A stretch of DNA of 64,000 nucleotides, from assembly GCA_046347195.1 (NCBI GenBank), contig JAXMGQ010000029.1, positions 1 through 64,000 of the forward strand, given 5' to 3'. The position numbers and the translations under genes were made by a program. Positions 35,856 through 46,962 of this stretch are shown here, piece after piece. How positions within the stretch are numbered: position 1 is the stretch's first letter; every line of letters begins with the position of its first letter. A model generated the notes under the pieces. The model had not been told where the DNA came from. It ran no database searches and saw nothing but the letters and a program-made list of their open reading frames with translations. This stretch comes from TMP-86 sp046347195 (GTDB lineage: Bacteria > Pseudomonadota > Gammaproteobacteria > Steroidobacterales > Steroidobacteraceae).

Positions 35856-35885
35856 TTGACTCTGGACCCGACTCCAGGGTTTAGT
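35856..35885 (+). promoter_or_regulatory. MerR-type promoter/operator
   Basis: A -35 TTGACT and a -10-like TTTAGT are separated by 18 bp holding the dyad CTGGA-N6-TCCAG. A palindrome inside a lengthened spacer is the hallmark of MerR-family metal promoters. It lies just before the merR-like gene, so the regulator and the copper ATPase are likely autoregulated from it. Confidence 0.75.
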
Positions 35886-35894
35886 CTTGCCTTC

Positions 35895-36312
35895 ATGAGG
35901 CAACGCCCGCGCCATTCGATGCGTATCGGTGCACTGGCCACCCAGGCCGGGGTGTCGATCGATACGGTTCGCTACTATGAACGCGCCGGGCTGTTGTCAC
36001 CGCCGTCGCGCACTGCTGCCGGCTACCGGATCTATCCGGCCGATACGGTCGGTCGCCTGCGCTTCATTCGTCGCGCAAAGGACTTGGGTTTCTCGTTGGA
36101 GGAGATCCGGGACCTGTTGACCCTGAGCGACCGTCGCGACAGCGGGGTTGCGGCGGTTCGGCGCATCGCTTCCCATCGACTCGCGGATGTCGAGGCGCGG
36201 CTGGGCGAGTTGACCGCGCTGCGCGATGGCCTGAAGCAACTCGTCGATGCCTGTCCCGGCCATGGTGATCCGAGTGCCTGTCCCATCCTCAATGCCTTCA
36301 TGAGTCCAGAAA

Positions 36313-36323
<11 letters not shown>
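35895..36323 (+). CDS. MerR-family metal-responsive regulator (CueR/CadR-like)
   Basis: A 142-residue MerR protein: the HTH (MRIGALATQAGVSIDTVRYY, AAGYRIYPADTVGRLRFIRR), a long dimerisation helix, and the C-terminal metal-binding segment CPGHGDPSACPIL. The CPGHGDP...CPIL arrangement is typical of heavy-metal MerRs. ATG at 35895 is only about ten bases after the -10 element, so the mRNA may be nearly leaderless; ATG at 35919 is the alternative. Its end overlaps the ATPase start by 11 bases. It probably senses copper or a related soft metal. Confidence 0.9.
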
Positions 36324-38760
<2,437 letters not shown>

Positions 38761-38787
38761 GCGCAGGCAAGCTGCGCCGCTTCGCCC

Positions 38788-38868
38788 TTGCTGTGCGGTG
38801 TAGCCTCCGTCGATGACCAGCTCCGCGCCGGTCATGAAGCTGGATTCGTCCGAGGCCAGGAACCATTC
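38788..38868 (-). pseudogene. 3' fragment of a short-chain dehydrogenase gene
   Basis: About 27 residues in one minus-strand frame (FLASDESSFMTGAELVIDGG then YTAQQ) match the universal C-terminal end of SDRs (WLASDxSSFxTGxxLxVDGG). There is no start; directly upstream on this strand is the stop of the phosphatase gene. It is the tail left after deletion of the rest of the gene. Confidence 0.75.
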
Positions 38869-39550
38869 AGGTCTTGGGCAGGGCGGGTCCGAGGCCGGCA
38901 AGGTGCGCGGTATCGTTGAGTCGTCGCACACTGATCCGGCCCCCTTCGCAGTCCAGCTCGGAGATGGCTGCCGGATCCTGCTGGATCCGCCAATACGCGC
39001 CGAGCGGCATGCCGAGTGCCTGCAACAGCAAGGCTCGAATGCTCGCATCGTGTCCAACCAGGACCGCGGTGTCGCCCTCTCGCCGTGCGAGGAGTTCGCG
39101 CAGCACGTCGGACACGCGCAGCGCCAGGTCCTGCAACGATTCCCCTGAAGGGAAGCGAATCAGGTCCGGAAAAGTCTTCCAGCGTTCGTATTCGACCGGC
39201 CACCGCTTTCGGACATAGGCGTGCGTCTTGCCCTGCCAACGGCCGTAGTCGAGATCGTTGAGTCCTTCCAGCACGCGACTTCGCACGCCACTGGCCTTCG
39301 CGATCAGGCGGCCTGTTTCGACGCAACGGCGCAGGGGACTGGTATAGACGATCGAGGGTCGGCATTCGCGCGCAATGCGGCTGGCAGCGGCGCGAGCCTG
39401 CTGGATGCCGAGCGCGGTCAATTCGAACTCGGCACGACCCCGGAAGCGTTGCGGCGCGATGCCGGGTACGTGGCCGTGGCGGACCAGGATGAGGCTGGTG
39501 GTTGCCTCTTTGGCGGGAAGGCGCCGACCCGTCGTGGGCGTTGCGGTCAT
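38867..39550 (-). CDS. histidine phosphatase family protein
   Basis: A 227-residue phosphoglycerate-mutase-like phosphatase: the RHG motif LILVRHGHVPG near residue 22, SPLRRCVETGRLI, the Glu-containing LNDLDYGRWQG, and the second His in VLVGHDASIRALL. The family includes cobalamin and sugar phosphatases. Its start overlaps the MFS stop by four bases, so the two are co-translated. An SDR tail fragment lies directly after its stop. Substrate unknown. Confidence 0.88.
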   Translation of the reverse strand: MTATPTTGRRLPAKEATTSLILVRHGHVPGIAPQRFRGRAEFELTALGIQQARAAASRIARECRPSIVYTSPLRRCVETGRLIAKASGVRSRVLEGLNDLDYGRWQGKTHAYVRKRWPVEYERWKTFPDLIRFPSGESLQDLALRVSDVLRELLARREGDTAVLVGHDASIRALLLQALGMPLGAYWRIQQDPAAISELDCEGGRISVRRLNDTAHLAGLGPALPKT

Positions 39551-40833
39551 CCTCGTCCACCTTCGTGGGCTACATGCGCATCAGGAAGCCAGCGGGCCAG
39601 CATGCCGATGATCGGCAGGAAGGAGGTGATCCAGTACACGAACTCGATGCCCTTGATGTCGGCGATCTCCCCCAGCAGGGCCGCGGCCAGTCCGCCCATG
39701 CCGAAGGAAAAACCGTACATCAATCCGGATGACATGCCCACCTTGCCTGCCATGAGTTCCTGCGCGTAGATGACCATCGCGGGGAAGGCGGATGCCAGCA
39801 CCATGCCGATCACGACGGTCAAGGGTCCGGTCCAGAACAGGTTCACGTAGGGCAGCGCCAGGGTGAAGGGCAGCACGCCCAGGATGGAAAACCAGATCAC
39901 CGCCTTGCGCCCGAACCGGTCGCCCAGCGGGCCGCCCGCCAGCGTGCCCACCGCCACGGCGGCGAGGAAGGCGAACAGGTGCATCTGCGCGTTCACCACC
40001 GAGACGTTGAACTTGTGGATGAGGTAGAACGTGTAGTAGTTGGTGAGATTGGTGAGGTAGAAATATTTCGAGAAGATCAGCACCAGCAGCAGTGACATGC
40101 CGATGATCACCTGGCGTCGTGGGGCCTTGCCCTTCGCACGCCGCCGCGCCTTGGCGGTTGCGAGCCGCTCGAGTCCGTGGCGACGATACCAGAGACCGAC
40201 GTTCCACAGGATCACCGTGGAGATCAGCGCGAGCATCGCGAAGGCGACCAGGCTCGACTGACCCCAGCGCACCACCACCAGCGCGGCGCACAGCGGTCCG
40301 ATGGCAGAGCCCACATTGCCGCCGACCTGGAACATCGATTGCGCCAGGCCATGCCGCCCGCCGGCCGCCATCCGCGCCACGCGGGAGGATTCAGGATGGA
40401 ACACGGAGGACCCCATGCCGAGCATGCAGGCGCCGACGAGCAATGAGGCATAGTTGCGCGCGATTCCGAGCACCACGAGACCGAAGAGGGTGAACATGGT
40501 GCCGGCCGGCAACGAGAAGGGCATCGGGCGCCGGTCGGCATACAGGCCCACCATCGGCTGCAACAAGGATGCGGTGATCTGGTACACCAGCGTGACGATG
40601 CCGATCTGGCCGAAGTCGAGCCGGTAGGTGGCCTTCAGGTTCGGATAGATGGCCGGCAGCAACGACTGCATCATGTCGTTGAGCAGGTGGCAGAAGGCGA
40701 TGGCGAAGATGACGGTGTAGACCGTGCTCTCGACCGGGACTGCTGCCTGAGGCTTCGCTGCGTGATCCACAGGCAATGATTGTAGATGATGCGCTGGATT
40801 GACGTGGCAAAATGGCATCATCGAAAAGGCCAT
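39547..40833 (-). CDS. MFS transporter, fosmidomycin-resistance (Fsr) type
   Basis: A 428-residue twelve-helix MFS permease. FCHLLNDMMQSLLPAIYPNL is the signature N-terminal helix of Fsr-like transporters, followed by YQITASLLQPMVGLYADRRP, MGSSVFHPESSRVARMAAGG and GPLGDRFGRKAVI. The first 25 or so residues before VESTVYTVIFAIAF look non-conserved, so translation may start later than the ATG given. It diverges from a methyltransferase gene 22 bases away and is coupled to the downstream phosphatase. Probably a small-molecule exporter. Confidence 0.9.
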   Translation of the reverse strand: MAFSMMPFCHVNPAHHLQSLPVDHAAKPQAAVPVESTVYTVIFAIAFCHLLNDMMQSLLPAIYPNLKATYRLDFGQIGIVTLVYQITASLLQPMVGLYADRRPMPFSLPAGTMFTLFGLVVLGIARNYASLLVGACMLGMGSSVFHPESSRVARMAAGGRHGLAQSMFQVGGNVGSAIGPLCAALVVVRWGQSSLVAFAMLALISTVILWNVGLWYRRHGLERLATAKARRRAKGKAPRRQVIIGMSLLLVLIFSKYFYLTNLTNYYTFYLIHKFNVSVVNAQMHLFAFLAAVAVGTLAGGPLGDRFGRKAVIWFSILGVLPFTLALPYVNLFWTGPLTVVIGMVLASAFPAMVIYAQELMAGKVGMSSGLMYGFSFGMGGLAAALLGEIADIKGIEFVYWITSFLPIIGMLARWLPDAHVAHEGGRG

Positions 40834-40855
40834 TCAACAGCCAGGAGTCTGTAGC

Positions 40856-41578
40856 GTGGAAATTGCACCAACGGGTGAACAACCAACGTATCCCGAATCG
40901 CAGGTGTTCGAAGGGCTGCTGCCCCTGGATGGGGCACGGATCCTGGAACTGGGATGCGGAACCGCCGAGTTGACCCGGCAGATCGCCACCACCGGACGCG
41001 GCCGGACGATTCTCGCACTGGAAGTCGACGAGACTCAGCTGGCGATCAACGAGTCCATCGCCGACCTGCCGAACGTGCGCTTCGCGTTCGGCGGCGCCGA
41101 GGCGATCCCCGCGCCTGATGACTCATTCGACGTGGTGTTCATGTTCAAGTCGCTCCATCACGTGCCCCCGGAGTTCATGTCCCAGGCGCTGAAGGAAATC
41201 CATCGTGTCTTGAAGCGCGGCGGTCTTGCCTACATCTCGGAGCCCCGCTACGAGGGAGCCTTCAACGACATCGTGAAGCTGTTCCACGACGAGCTCGAGG
41301 TGCGGCAGTTGGCCTTTGCGGCCGTGCGCGGTGCCGTGCAGGCGGGAACACTGCAACTCGTTCAGCAGGTCTTCTTCCAGGTCCCGGTGCAGTTCCAGGA
41401 CTTCGCCGAGTTCGAAAGCCGGATGATCGGCGTCACGCATACCCGATTCAACCTGAGCGCCGAGGTGCTCGAGTCGGTCCGGGCGCGCTTTTCTGAACAT
41501 GTCACCGCCGATGGGGCGTCGTTCCTTCAGCCGATGCGCGTCGACTTGTTGCGCAAGCCGGTATCGCCGGTTGCTTGA
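40856..41578 (+). CDS. class I SAM-dependent methyltransferase
   Basis: A 240-residue methyltransferase: SAM-binding ILELGCGTAELTRQIATTG near residue 33, acidic loop LALEVDETQ, and FDVVFMFKSLHHVPPE followed by RVLKRGGLAYISEPRY. GTG at 40856 has AGGAG 8 bases upstream and is preferred over an upstream ATG. Similar to UbiE/Methyltransf_11 proteins; the acceptor is unknown. It is a single-gene unit between the MFS gene and tetR. Confidence 0.88.
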   Translation: MEIAPTGEQPTYPESQVFEGLLPLDGARILELGCGTAELTRQIATTGRGRTILALEVDETQLAINESIADLPNVRFAFGGAEAIPAPDDSFDVVFMFKSLHHVPPEFMSQALKEIHRVLKRGGLAYISEPRYEGAFNDIVKLFHDELEVRQLAFAAVRGAVQAGTLQLVQQVFFQVPVQFQDFAEFESRMIGVTHTRFNLSAEVLESVRARFSEHVTADGASFLQPMRVDLLRKPVSPVA

Positions 41579-41619
41579 TGGGGAACAGCTTGTCGTCGAA
41601 CTGATCCGAAACCGTCACT

Positions 41620-42321
41620 TCATGGGCGCACGGGTCGGGTCGAAGGGCGAGGTGTCAGTTCCGGAATGACGGATCGAGCCAGTCGGGCGGACAGTTCCAG
41701 GAATTGCTCGTGGGAGAGGGTTCGTTCCTGCCGGGTCCCGAACACGACGCCGCTGCCTTCCGACAACACCGTGATCAACGTGACGAACTCCCTCAACGAG
41801 CGCATGTCCGCCGCGGGACATGCCTCATGCAGCACCGTGACGACACGGTCCATCACATCGTCGTAGAAGTCATCGACGGCGCGGCGAATGACCGGATCGT
41901 GCAAGGCCATGGCCCAGAATTCACGGGCGATGTGCATGGTGCGCAAGGCCACCGAATCACTGAGCATCCATCGGATCAAGTCCGGAACATCCAGTTCGGT
42001 GGCCGAATCCTGGCGGGCGAGCATGGACTCCGACTTCCCTGAGTAGACTTCCACCTGCCGCGCGATCAGCGCGCGCGCCAGATCCCGCTTGCTGGGGAAG
42101 TGGTAGGCCAGGTTCCCGTGCGTGATGTGCGCCGCCTGGGCGACCCGCCGCAACGTGAACTCCGAGTAGCCGTGATGAATCAGCACCTCCAGGCCAGCAT
42201 CCAGGATCCGGTTCACCGTTGCCGTTGATTCCGCGCGAACCCGGCGTTTGCGCCGGGGCTGCGCCGTCACCGCCGATCGCGCCGTGGAACCGCCCGCAGA
42301 AGTCGTTGATTTCCTTGCCAT
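41620..42321 (-). CDS. TetR-family regulator of the amine-oxidase operon
   Basis: A 233-residue TetR protein. A basic N-terminal tail precedes the HTH at about residues 35-80 (VNRILDAGLEVLIHHGYSEF, TLRRVAQAAHITHGNLAYHF), then the ligand domain. It diverges from the flavin amine oxidase gene, and two dyads of the TTAGGCC...CTAA type sit between them. It is therefore the likely repressor of the oxidase, cytochrome and receptor genes, released by an amine or its aldehyde. Effector inferred. Confidence 0.9.
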   Translation of the reverse strand: MARKSTTSAGGSTARSAVTAQPRRKRRVRAESTATVNRILDAGLEVLIHHGYSEFTLRRVAQAAHITHGNLAYHFPSKRDLARALIARQVEVYSGKSESMLARQDSATELDVPDLIRWMLSDSVALRTMHIAREFWAMALHDPVIRRAVDDFYDDVMDRVVTVLHEACPAADMRSLREFVTLITVLSEGSGVVFGTRQERTLSHEQFLELSARLARSVIPELTPRPSTRPVRP

Positions 42322-42344
42322 GAGGGGAGTCTACATCAAATCTG

Positions 42345-42390
42345 TTGACGAGTTAGGCCAAAGGACCTAATGTTAGGCCAGATGGTCTAA
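42345..42390. promoter_or_regulatory. promoter overlapped by twin TetR-type operators
   Basis: TTAGG-N8-CCTAA (42353-42370) and TTAG-N10-CTAA (42373-42390; both begin TTAGGCCA) repeat with a 20-bp period. They overlap a possible promoter TTGACG (42345-42350), 17-bp spacer, TAATGT (42368-42373). This is a typical repressor arrangement for the divergent tetR and amine oxidase genes. Confidence 0.7.
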
Positions 42391-42404
42391 CTAGGGGATG
42401 TCAG

Positions 42405-43850
42405 ATGGGCGACGAAAAGTCAGCGGCGATGACGAGACGCCGTGTCCTGGGTGGGGCGGCCGCTCTGGCCGGCGCAGGGGCCTTGGCGGGCATGCAGGCA
42501 TTCGGTGCTCCTCATCCTCGACGAAAGAGGTCTGTTGGCGGCCACACCGACTTCGATGTCGTCGTGATCGGCGGCGGCTTTGCGGGCCTGACCGCCGCCC
42601 GCGATCTTTCGAAGAACGGGCTTGCCACGCTGGTCCTGGAAGCCAAGGGCCGCCTGGGCGGGCGGACGTTCGACACGCAGTTCCGCGATCATCACATCGA
42701 GTTGGGAGGCGCCTGGGTTCATTGGGCGCAGCCCGCGGTCTGGTCGGAGATCCAGCGTTACGGGCTCGAGATCGAACAGATGCCGGCGGCGCTCCCTGAC
42801 CAGATCTCATTGCTCACGGACGAGGGCCGGACCACCTTCGGCATCGCCGATCATGCCGTCGAAGTCGTGGGCGGGATGGAAGCCTACTTCGCCGAATCCG
42901 CAACCGTCTGGGAGCGTCCCTACGACACGAAGTACTGCTGGAAGGAGATCCTGGCCCGCGATTCGATGTCCTCGGCGGATCGGCTCAAGGCGATCGAACT
43001 CACGCCGCTTCAGCGAGGCTTCCTCGTGCCGATGCTCGAGGCGATGTCGAATTGCCCGGCAGAGCAGTCCTCCTACGTGGACATGCTTCGCTGGTGGGCA
43101 CTGGGCATGAATCACTGGAGCACGGCCATGGATGCGGCCGACCGCTTCAAGTTGGCGGCAGGGACCGGCGCCCTCGTGCGCAAGATCGCCGGGGACAGCA
43201 GGGCAGAGGTCAGGCTCAACTCACCGGTGCAGCGAGTCGAGCAGCGGGGTGGTGTCGTCCACGTGTGGCCGCGCAATGGCAAGCCCGTCTCGGCCCGTGC
43301 GGTCATCGTGGCGGTGCCACCGCGCTTGCTGAAGTCGATCCAGTTCGAACCGGCGTTGTCCGACGGGAAAATGGCGGTGTCCCGTGATGGGTTCGCGTCT
43401 TCCGGCATCAAGTTGTATGCCGAGGTCAAGGGCCGGTTGGGCAAGGTCCAGTGGCTGGCAAGTGGCGCGAAGCAGACCCACGGCTACTTCATGACCTACC
43501 ACGAGGGGGAAACCTCGACCCTGATCGCCGGATTCTGCCCGGTGGCCGCGGAAGTCGACGGCAATGATGAGGAGTCAGTCCAGGCCGTGCTGCGGCGGTT
43601 CGAGTCGAGCGTCGAGGTGCTGGGGTGCACGAGCTACGGATGGAATGCCGACCCGTACGCGCAAGGGACCTACAGCGGCATGCGTCCAGGGGTCATGAGC
43701 CAGCACTTCTTCGATCTCGCGAAGACCGAAGGACGAATCTACATGGCGGGCAGCGAGTACGGGGATGCCAGCTGGCGAGGATTCATCGATGGCGCCATCG
43801 GCCGCGGCAGCCGCATCGCGCACGAGATCAGCACGGAGCTGCTGGGATGA
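42405..43850 (+). CDS. Tat-exported flavin-dependent amine oxidase/dehydrogenase
   Basis: A 481-residue flavin amine oxidase-type protein. TRRRVLGGAAALAGAGALAG is a twin-arginine signal, so the folded flavoprotein is exported. The FAD motif DVVVIGGGFAGLTAARDLSK lies near residue 50, GRLGGRTFDTQF and ELGGAWVHW follow, and the C-terminal flavin segment is RIYMAGSEYGDASWRGFIDG. The stop overlaps the ATG of a cytochrome c gene, and a TBDR follows. A periplasmic amine dehydrogenase passing electrons to cytochrome c, rather than an O2-using oxidase, is the likely role. The amine is unknown. Confidence 0.92.
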   Translation: MGDEKSAAMTRRRVLGGAAALAGAGALAGMQAFGAPHPRRKRSVGGHTDFDVVVIGGGFAGLTAARDLSKNGLATLVLEAKGRLGGRTFDTQFRDHHIELGGAWVHWAQPAVWSEIQRYGLEIEQMPAALPDQISLLTDEGRTTFGIADHAVEVVGGMEAYFAESATVWERPYDTKYCWKEILARDSMSSADRLKAIELTPLQRGFLVPMLEAMSNCPAEQSSYVDMLRWWALGMNHWSTAMDAADRFKLAAGTGALVRKIAGDSRAEVRLNSPVQRVEQRGGVVHVWPRNGKPVSARAVIVAVPPRLLKSIQFEPALSDGKMAVSRDGFASSGIKLYAEVKGRLGKVQWLASGAKQTHGYFMTYHEGETSTLIAGFCPVAAEVDGNDEESVQAVLRRFESSVEVLGCTSYGWNADPYAQGTYSGMRPGVMSQHFFDLAKTEGRIYMAGSEYGDASWRGFIDGAIGRGSRIAHEISTELLG

Positions 43851-44248
43851 TGGCAGCGGCCCGCCCAGCAACCTGGATGTTCGTCGTTGCGTTGATGATG
43901 TCATCCACGGCGTATGCCGACCCGGCGTGCGATGCCCTCAACGGCGAGCGCACCTTTTCCGACAAATGTGCCACCTGCCATTCGGTGAAGGGCGCGGAGC
44001 CAGGCCCTGTGGGTCCGAATCTTGCCAACGTGGTGGGTCGCCTGCCGGGAAAGTCGAAGGGCTTCGCCTATTCGGACGCGATGCGAGCTCAGGGGCAACG
44101 CTGGACGCCTGAGCGCCTCGACTGGTTTCTCACCGATCCGCTCGGCAGGGTGACAGGCACCTCGATGTCATTCACCGGCCTCAGGAATGCGGCAGCACGC
44201 GCGGACGTGATTTGTTACCTCGTCAAGCTGGGCCGGGAAGCCCGTTGA
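43847..44248 (+). CDS. class I cytochrome c
   Basis: A 133-residue periplasmic mono-heme cytochrome c. A signal peptide (WMFVVALMMSSTAYA) is followed by the heme motif CATCH near residue 41, GPVGPNLANVVGR, and the axial Met in VTGTSMSFTGL. It resembles c550/c2-type carriers. The ATG overlaps the amine oxidase stop (ATGA), strongly coupling the two. It is the probable electron acceptor of the flavoprotein. Confidence 0.93.
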   Translation: MMAAARPATWMFVVALMMSSTAYADPACDALNGERTFSDKCATCHSVKGAEPGPVGPNLANVVGRLPGKSKGFAYSDAMRAQGQRWTPERLDWFLTDPLGRVTGTSMSFTGLRNAAARADVICYLVKLGREAR

Positions 44249-44267
44249 TTCAATCGGAGTACTCAAC

Positions 44268-46634
44268 GTGATGGCACGAGTCTGGATGGTGACGGGCGTG
44301 GCGATCCTGGCGTCCTCGGCCGCATTCGCGGAAATTTCCACGAATGAAGGTGAATCGCTCGAGGAAATCGTGGTGACCGCGCAAAAGCGCACGGAATCGC
44401 TGCAGAGCGTCCCCATTTCGATCGCGGTGCTCACGGCGGATCAACTCGCCCAGTCCAAGTTCGATTCGCCCACGGATCTTGCCTCGCAGGTGCCCAATCT
44501 GCAGGTGAACGGCATCAACGGAGAGGGAACCCCCATCTTCTCCTTGCGCGGCGTGTCGATGTTCGACTACTCGGCCAGTCAGTCGAGCCCGGTCGCCAGC
44601 TACATCGACGAGGTGTACAAGGGAAACTTCGTGTTGTTCGGCGTGGAGATGTTCGACCTCGAGCGCGTGGAAGTGCTGCGCGGACCCCAGGGAACCTTGT
44701 ATGGCAAGAACACCACCGGCGGTGCGATCAACTTCATCACTCGCAAGCCCGGCTTTGAGACCGAGGGATCGATCAAGGCCGGCATCGGCAATTACGGCCG
44801 GCGCGAGGCCGAGGGTGTACTGCAGGGCGCACTGATTCCTGACCGGTTGGCGGCGAGATTTGCGTTCACCTATACGAAGGCGGACGGCTTCATCCGGAAC
44901 GTCCTCCCGGGCCATCCGGACCTCGAGGGCGTGGATCAATGGGGCGCCCGATTGTCCCTGCTGTTCAAGGTATCGGATGCCGTGTCGGCGACCTTGCGGC
45001 TCTCGAAAAGCGAACAGAACCCGCAGAACTACGCCATCCTGGCAGGCAGCATCGCCCCCACCGGCATCGGTGGCACCGGCTATTTCCGCACCGATACCGG
45101 CGCCTCTGACGGGGTTCCGCTGGCGGACGATCAAGTCGCACTGAACAACACGCTGAAGCGCAGGCAGCGCAATGACGCGGCCTCCCTGACCATCGATTGG
45201 TCGCTCACCCCGGCATTGGCATTGACGTCGATCACTTCCTGGGACCAAGGGTCTCTGTTCAATCCCGAAGGCACTGATGGCGCGCCGATCGATATCGTGA
45301 AACTCGAGGGCATCGGCAAGACGCGGCAGGTCACCCAGGACCTGAGGATCCGGTCGGCAACGGACGGAAGGTTCGAGTTCATGGCCGGTGCGTATTACCA
45401 GCACGAGATCATGTTCGATTCGGTCGAGGACCGGATCTTCAACTTCCTCGACTTCGACGGCGATGGTCTGGTCAATGTCCAGGACTGTGCGGTGTCTTCA
45501 TTCTTTGCCGGCGCCTTCGGATTTGGGTATCCCGCGGGCGTGGCCATCAATCCGAGCTGCCGCTACTACAATTCCTTCGACCAGGTGAGAAACAGTTGGG
45601 CAATCTATTCCGATGGATCCTACAAGGCATCGAACACGATCAAGTTTCGCGCCGGGATCCGCTACAACCACGATAACGGCGCGCAGAAGAATGCACTCGA
45701 TCAGTTGCGCGGCGCCGACGGGGTACCGATCGCGAACCTGGGGATCTTTGGCAATCAGCCGGAAGGATATTTCGGACCCGCGCTGCTGATACCCGAAACT
45801 CCCGGTTACGATGCGGCGATCGGGGCGACGCGCCGCCAGGATGTCCACAACTCGGCGGTGACGGGGCACGTGGGCATCGACTACACGCCCACCGACAAGA
45901 GCCTCATCTACCTCGGATACAGCCGCGGATACCGATCGGCCGCCTTCAATGCACAGTTCCTGTTCACGCCCGAGGATTTCAGTCAGGTGAAGCCCGAGAC
46001 GCTGGATTCCCTCGAAACCGGCTTCAAGACGTCGTGGCTCGCCAATCGCCTGCAGTTCAACGGCGCGGCGTTCTACTATCAGTACAAGAATCAGCAGCTG
46101 ATCGATGTCCGGCCGACGGGTCAGCAGCCGTTGATCAATCTGGACAAGTCCCGGATCGTTGGCGCGGAGCTCGATCTCATCGCCAAGCCCGCCGCGAGCG
46201 TGACTTTGCATGCGGGACTTGGATTTCTCAACACCAAGGTGCAGGAGGGCCGGGTGGCCGGTGGGTTGGTCGACATCTCGGGGAATCAGTTGCCTGATGC
46301 TCCTCGAACCTCGGGAACGCTCGCCGTCGATTGGGACGCGTTTCATGCACTGGGCGGCAAGGTGGTCGTTCACCTGGACGGAACATACGCAGCCAGGCAG
46401 TACTTTGAGCTCATGAGCGAAGACCGCATTGCCCAGCCCGCCTATGCAGTGGCGTCGGCGCGCATCACTTTCCATGGAGCCGATGATCGCTACGAAGTGG
46501 GAGTCTGGGGACGCAATCTCGCCGACAAGTTCTACCTCGTGAGTGCGCTGGACTTGCATGCGTTCGGGTTTGACTACCGGCATCGCGGGCCGCCGCGAAT
46601 GTTTGGGGCGGACGCCACCTTTCACTTTCGATGA
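44268..46634 (+). CDS. TonB-dependent receptor of the amine-oxidase operon
   Basis: A 788-residue TBDR: signal peptide ending ASSAAFA, TonB box/plug EEIVVTAQKRTESLQSVPIS, plug motif RVEVLRGPQGTLYGKNTTGG, C-terminal DATFHFR. It is a close paralog of the receptor heading the qhp operon; the plug regions are near identical and the loop with the EF-hand-like DFDGDGLVNVQD (residues 395-406) plus Cys pair is shared. Start is GTG 44268 or ATG 44271 behind CGGAG. It follows the cytochrome gene by 19 bases, so it belongs to the operon. It probably imports the amine oxidised by the flavoprotein. Confidence 0.95.
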   Translation: MMARVWMVTGVAILASSAAFAEISTNEGESLEEIVVTAQKRTESLQSVPISIAVLTADQLAQSKFDSPTDLASQVPNLQVNGINGEGTPIFSLRGVSMFDYSASQSSPVASYIDEVYKGNFVLFGVEMFDLERVEVLRGPQGTLYGKNTTGGAINFITRKPGFETEGSIKAGIGNYGRREAEGVLQGALIPDRLAARFAFTYTKADGFIRNVLPGHPDLEGVDQWGARLSLLFKVSDAVSATLRLSKSEQNPQNYAILAGSIAPTGIGGTGYFRTDTGASDGVPLADDQVALNNTLKRRQRNDAASLTIDWSLTPALALTSITSWDQGSLFNPEGTDGAPIDIVKLEGIGKTRQVTQDLRIRSATDGRFEFMAGAYYQHEIMFDSVEDRIFNFLDFDGDGLVNVQDCAVSSFFAGAFGFGYPAGVAINPSCRYYNSFDQVRNSWAIYSDGSYKASNTIKFRAGIRYNHDNGAQKNALDQLRGADGVPIANLGIFGNQPEGYFGPALLIPETPGYDAAIGATRRQDVHNSAVTGHVGIDYTPTDKSLIYLGYSRGYRSAAFNAQFLFTPEDFSQVKPETLDSLETGFKTSWLANRLQFNGAAFYYQYKNQQLIDVRPTGQQPLINLDKSRIVGAELDLIAKPAASVTLHAGLGFLNTKVQEGRVAGGLVDISGNQLPDAPRTSGTLAVDWDAFHALGGKVVVHLDGTYAARQYFELMSEDRIAQPAYAVASARITFHGADDRYEVGVWGRNLADKFYLVSALDLHAFGFDYRHRGPPRMFGADATFHFR

Positions 46635-46653
46635 CGTGATGAGCTAGTGTGCC

Positions 46654-46694
46654 GGATGCGCATCCTTGATGCACATAGTAAATGCGCATATAAT
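46654..46694. promoter_or_regulatory. ccdAB promoter and palindromic operator
   Basis: A near-consensus sigma-70 promoter, TTGATG (46666-46671), 17 bp, TATAAT (46689-46694), lies 23 bases before ccdA. The perfect palindrome GGATGCGCATCC (46654-46665) abuts the -35, and a related ATGCGCAT lies at the -10. This fits autorepression by the CcdA/CcdB complex. Confidence 0.7.
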
Positions 46695-46716
46695 CTCCGA
46701 CCGAGGTGGAGGTTTC

Positions 46717-46962
46717 ATGGTCAAGACAATCGGGCGCAGCGCGGCGAAACGGGCTGCCAATGTCAGTGTGAGGAGCGAGCTGCTGGACGCCGCGCGCGCT
46801 GCCGGCATCAACCTGTCGGCAACGCTCGAGGATGCGCTGAGGCTGAAATTGAAGGCAACCCATGCCCACCAGTGGCGCAGCGAGAATCGCGCAGCGATCG
46901 CCAACTACAACGACTACGTGGAACTGCATGGCGTATTTTCCGATGGCAGCCGGAAATTCTGA
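46717..46962 (+). CDS. ccdA: CcdA-type antitoxin
   Basis: An 81-residue antitoxin. The N-terminal ribbon-helix-helix (RAANVSVRSELLDAARAAGI) binds DNA. The C-terminal tail RSENRAAIANYNDYVELHGV matches the CcdA toxin-neutralising segment. GGTGGAGG lies just before the ATG. The stop overlaps the ATG of ccdB by one base (TGATG). Confidence 0.92.
   Translation: MVKTIGRSAAKRAANVSVRSELLDAARAAGINLSATLEDALRLKLKATHAHQWRSENRAAIANYNDYVELHGVFSDGSRKF

Noticed and set aside
35658..35915. Minus-strand frame between the DUF4143 ATPase and merR
   Set aside because: Fragments such as LRTEVLALVEELVPAG hint at an old gene, but it overlaps the merR promoter, changes frame and matches nothing I recognise.
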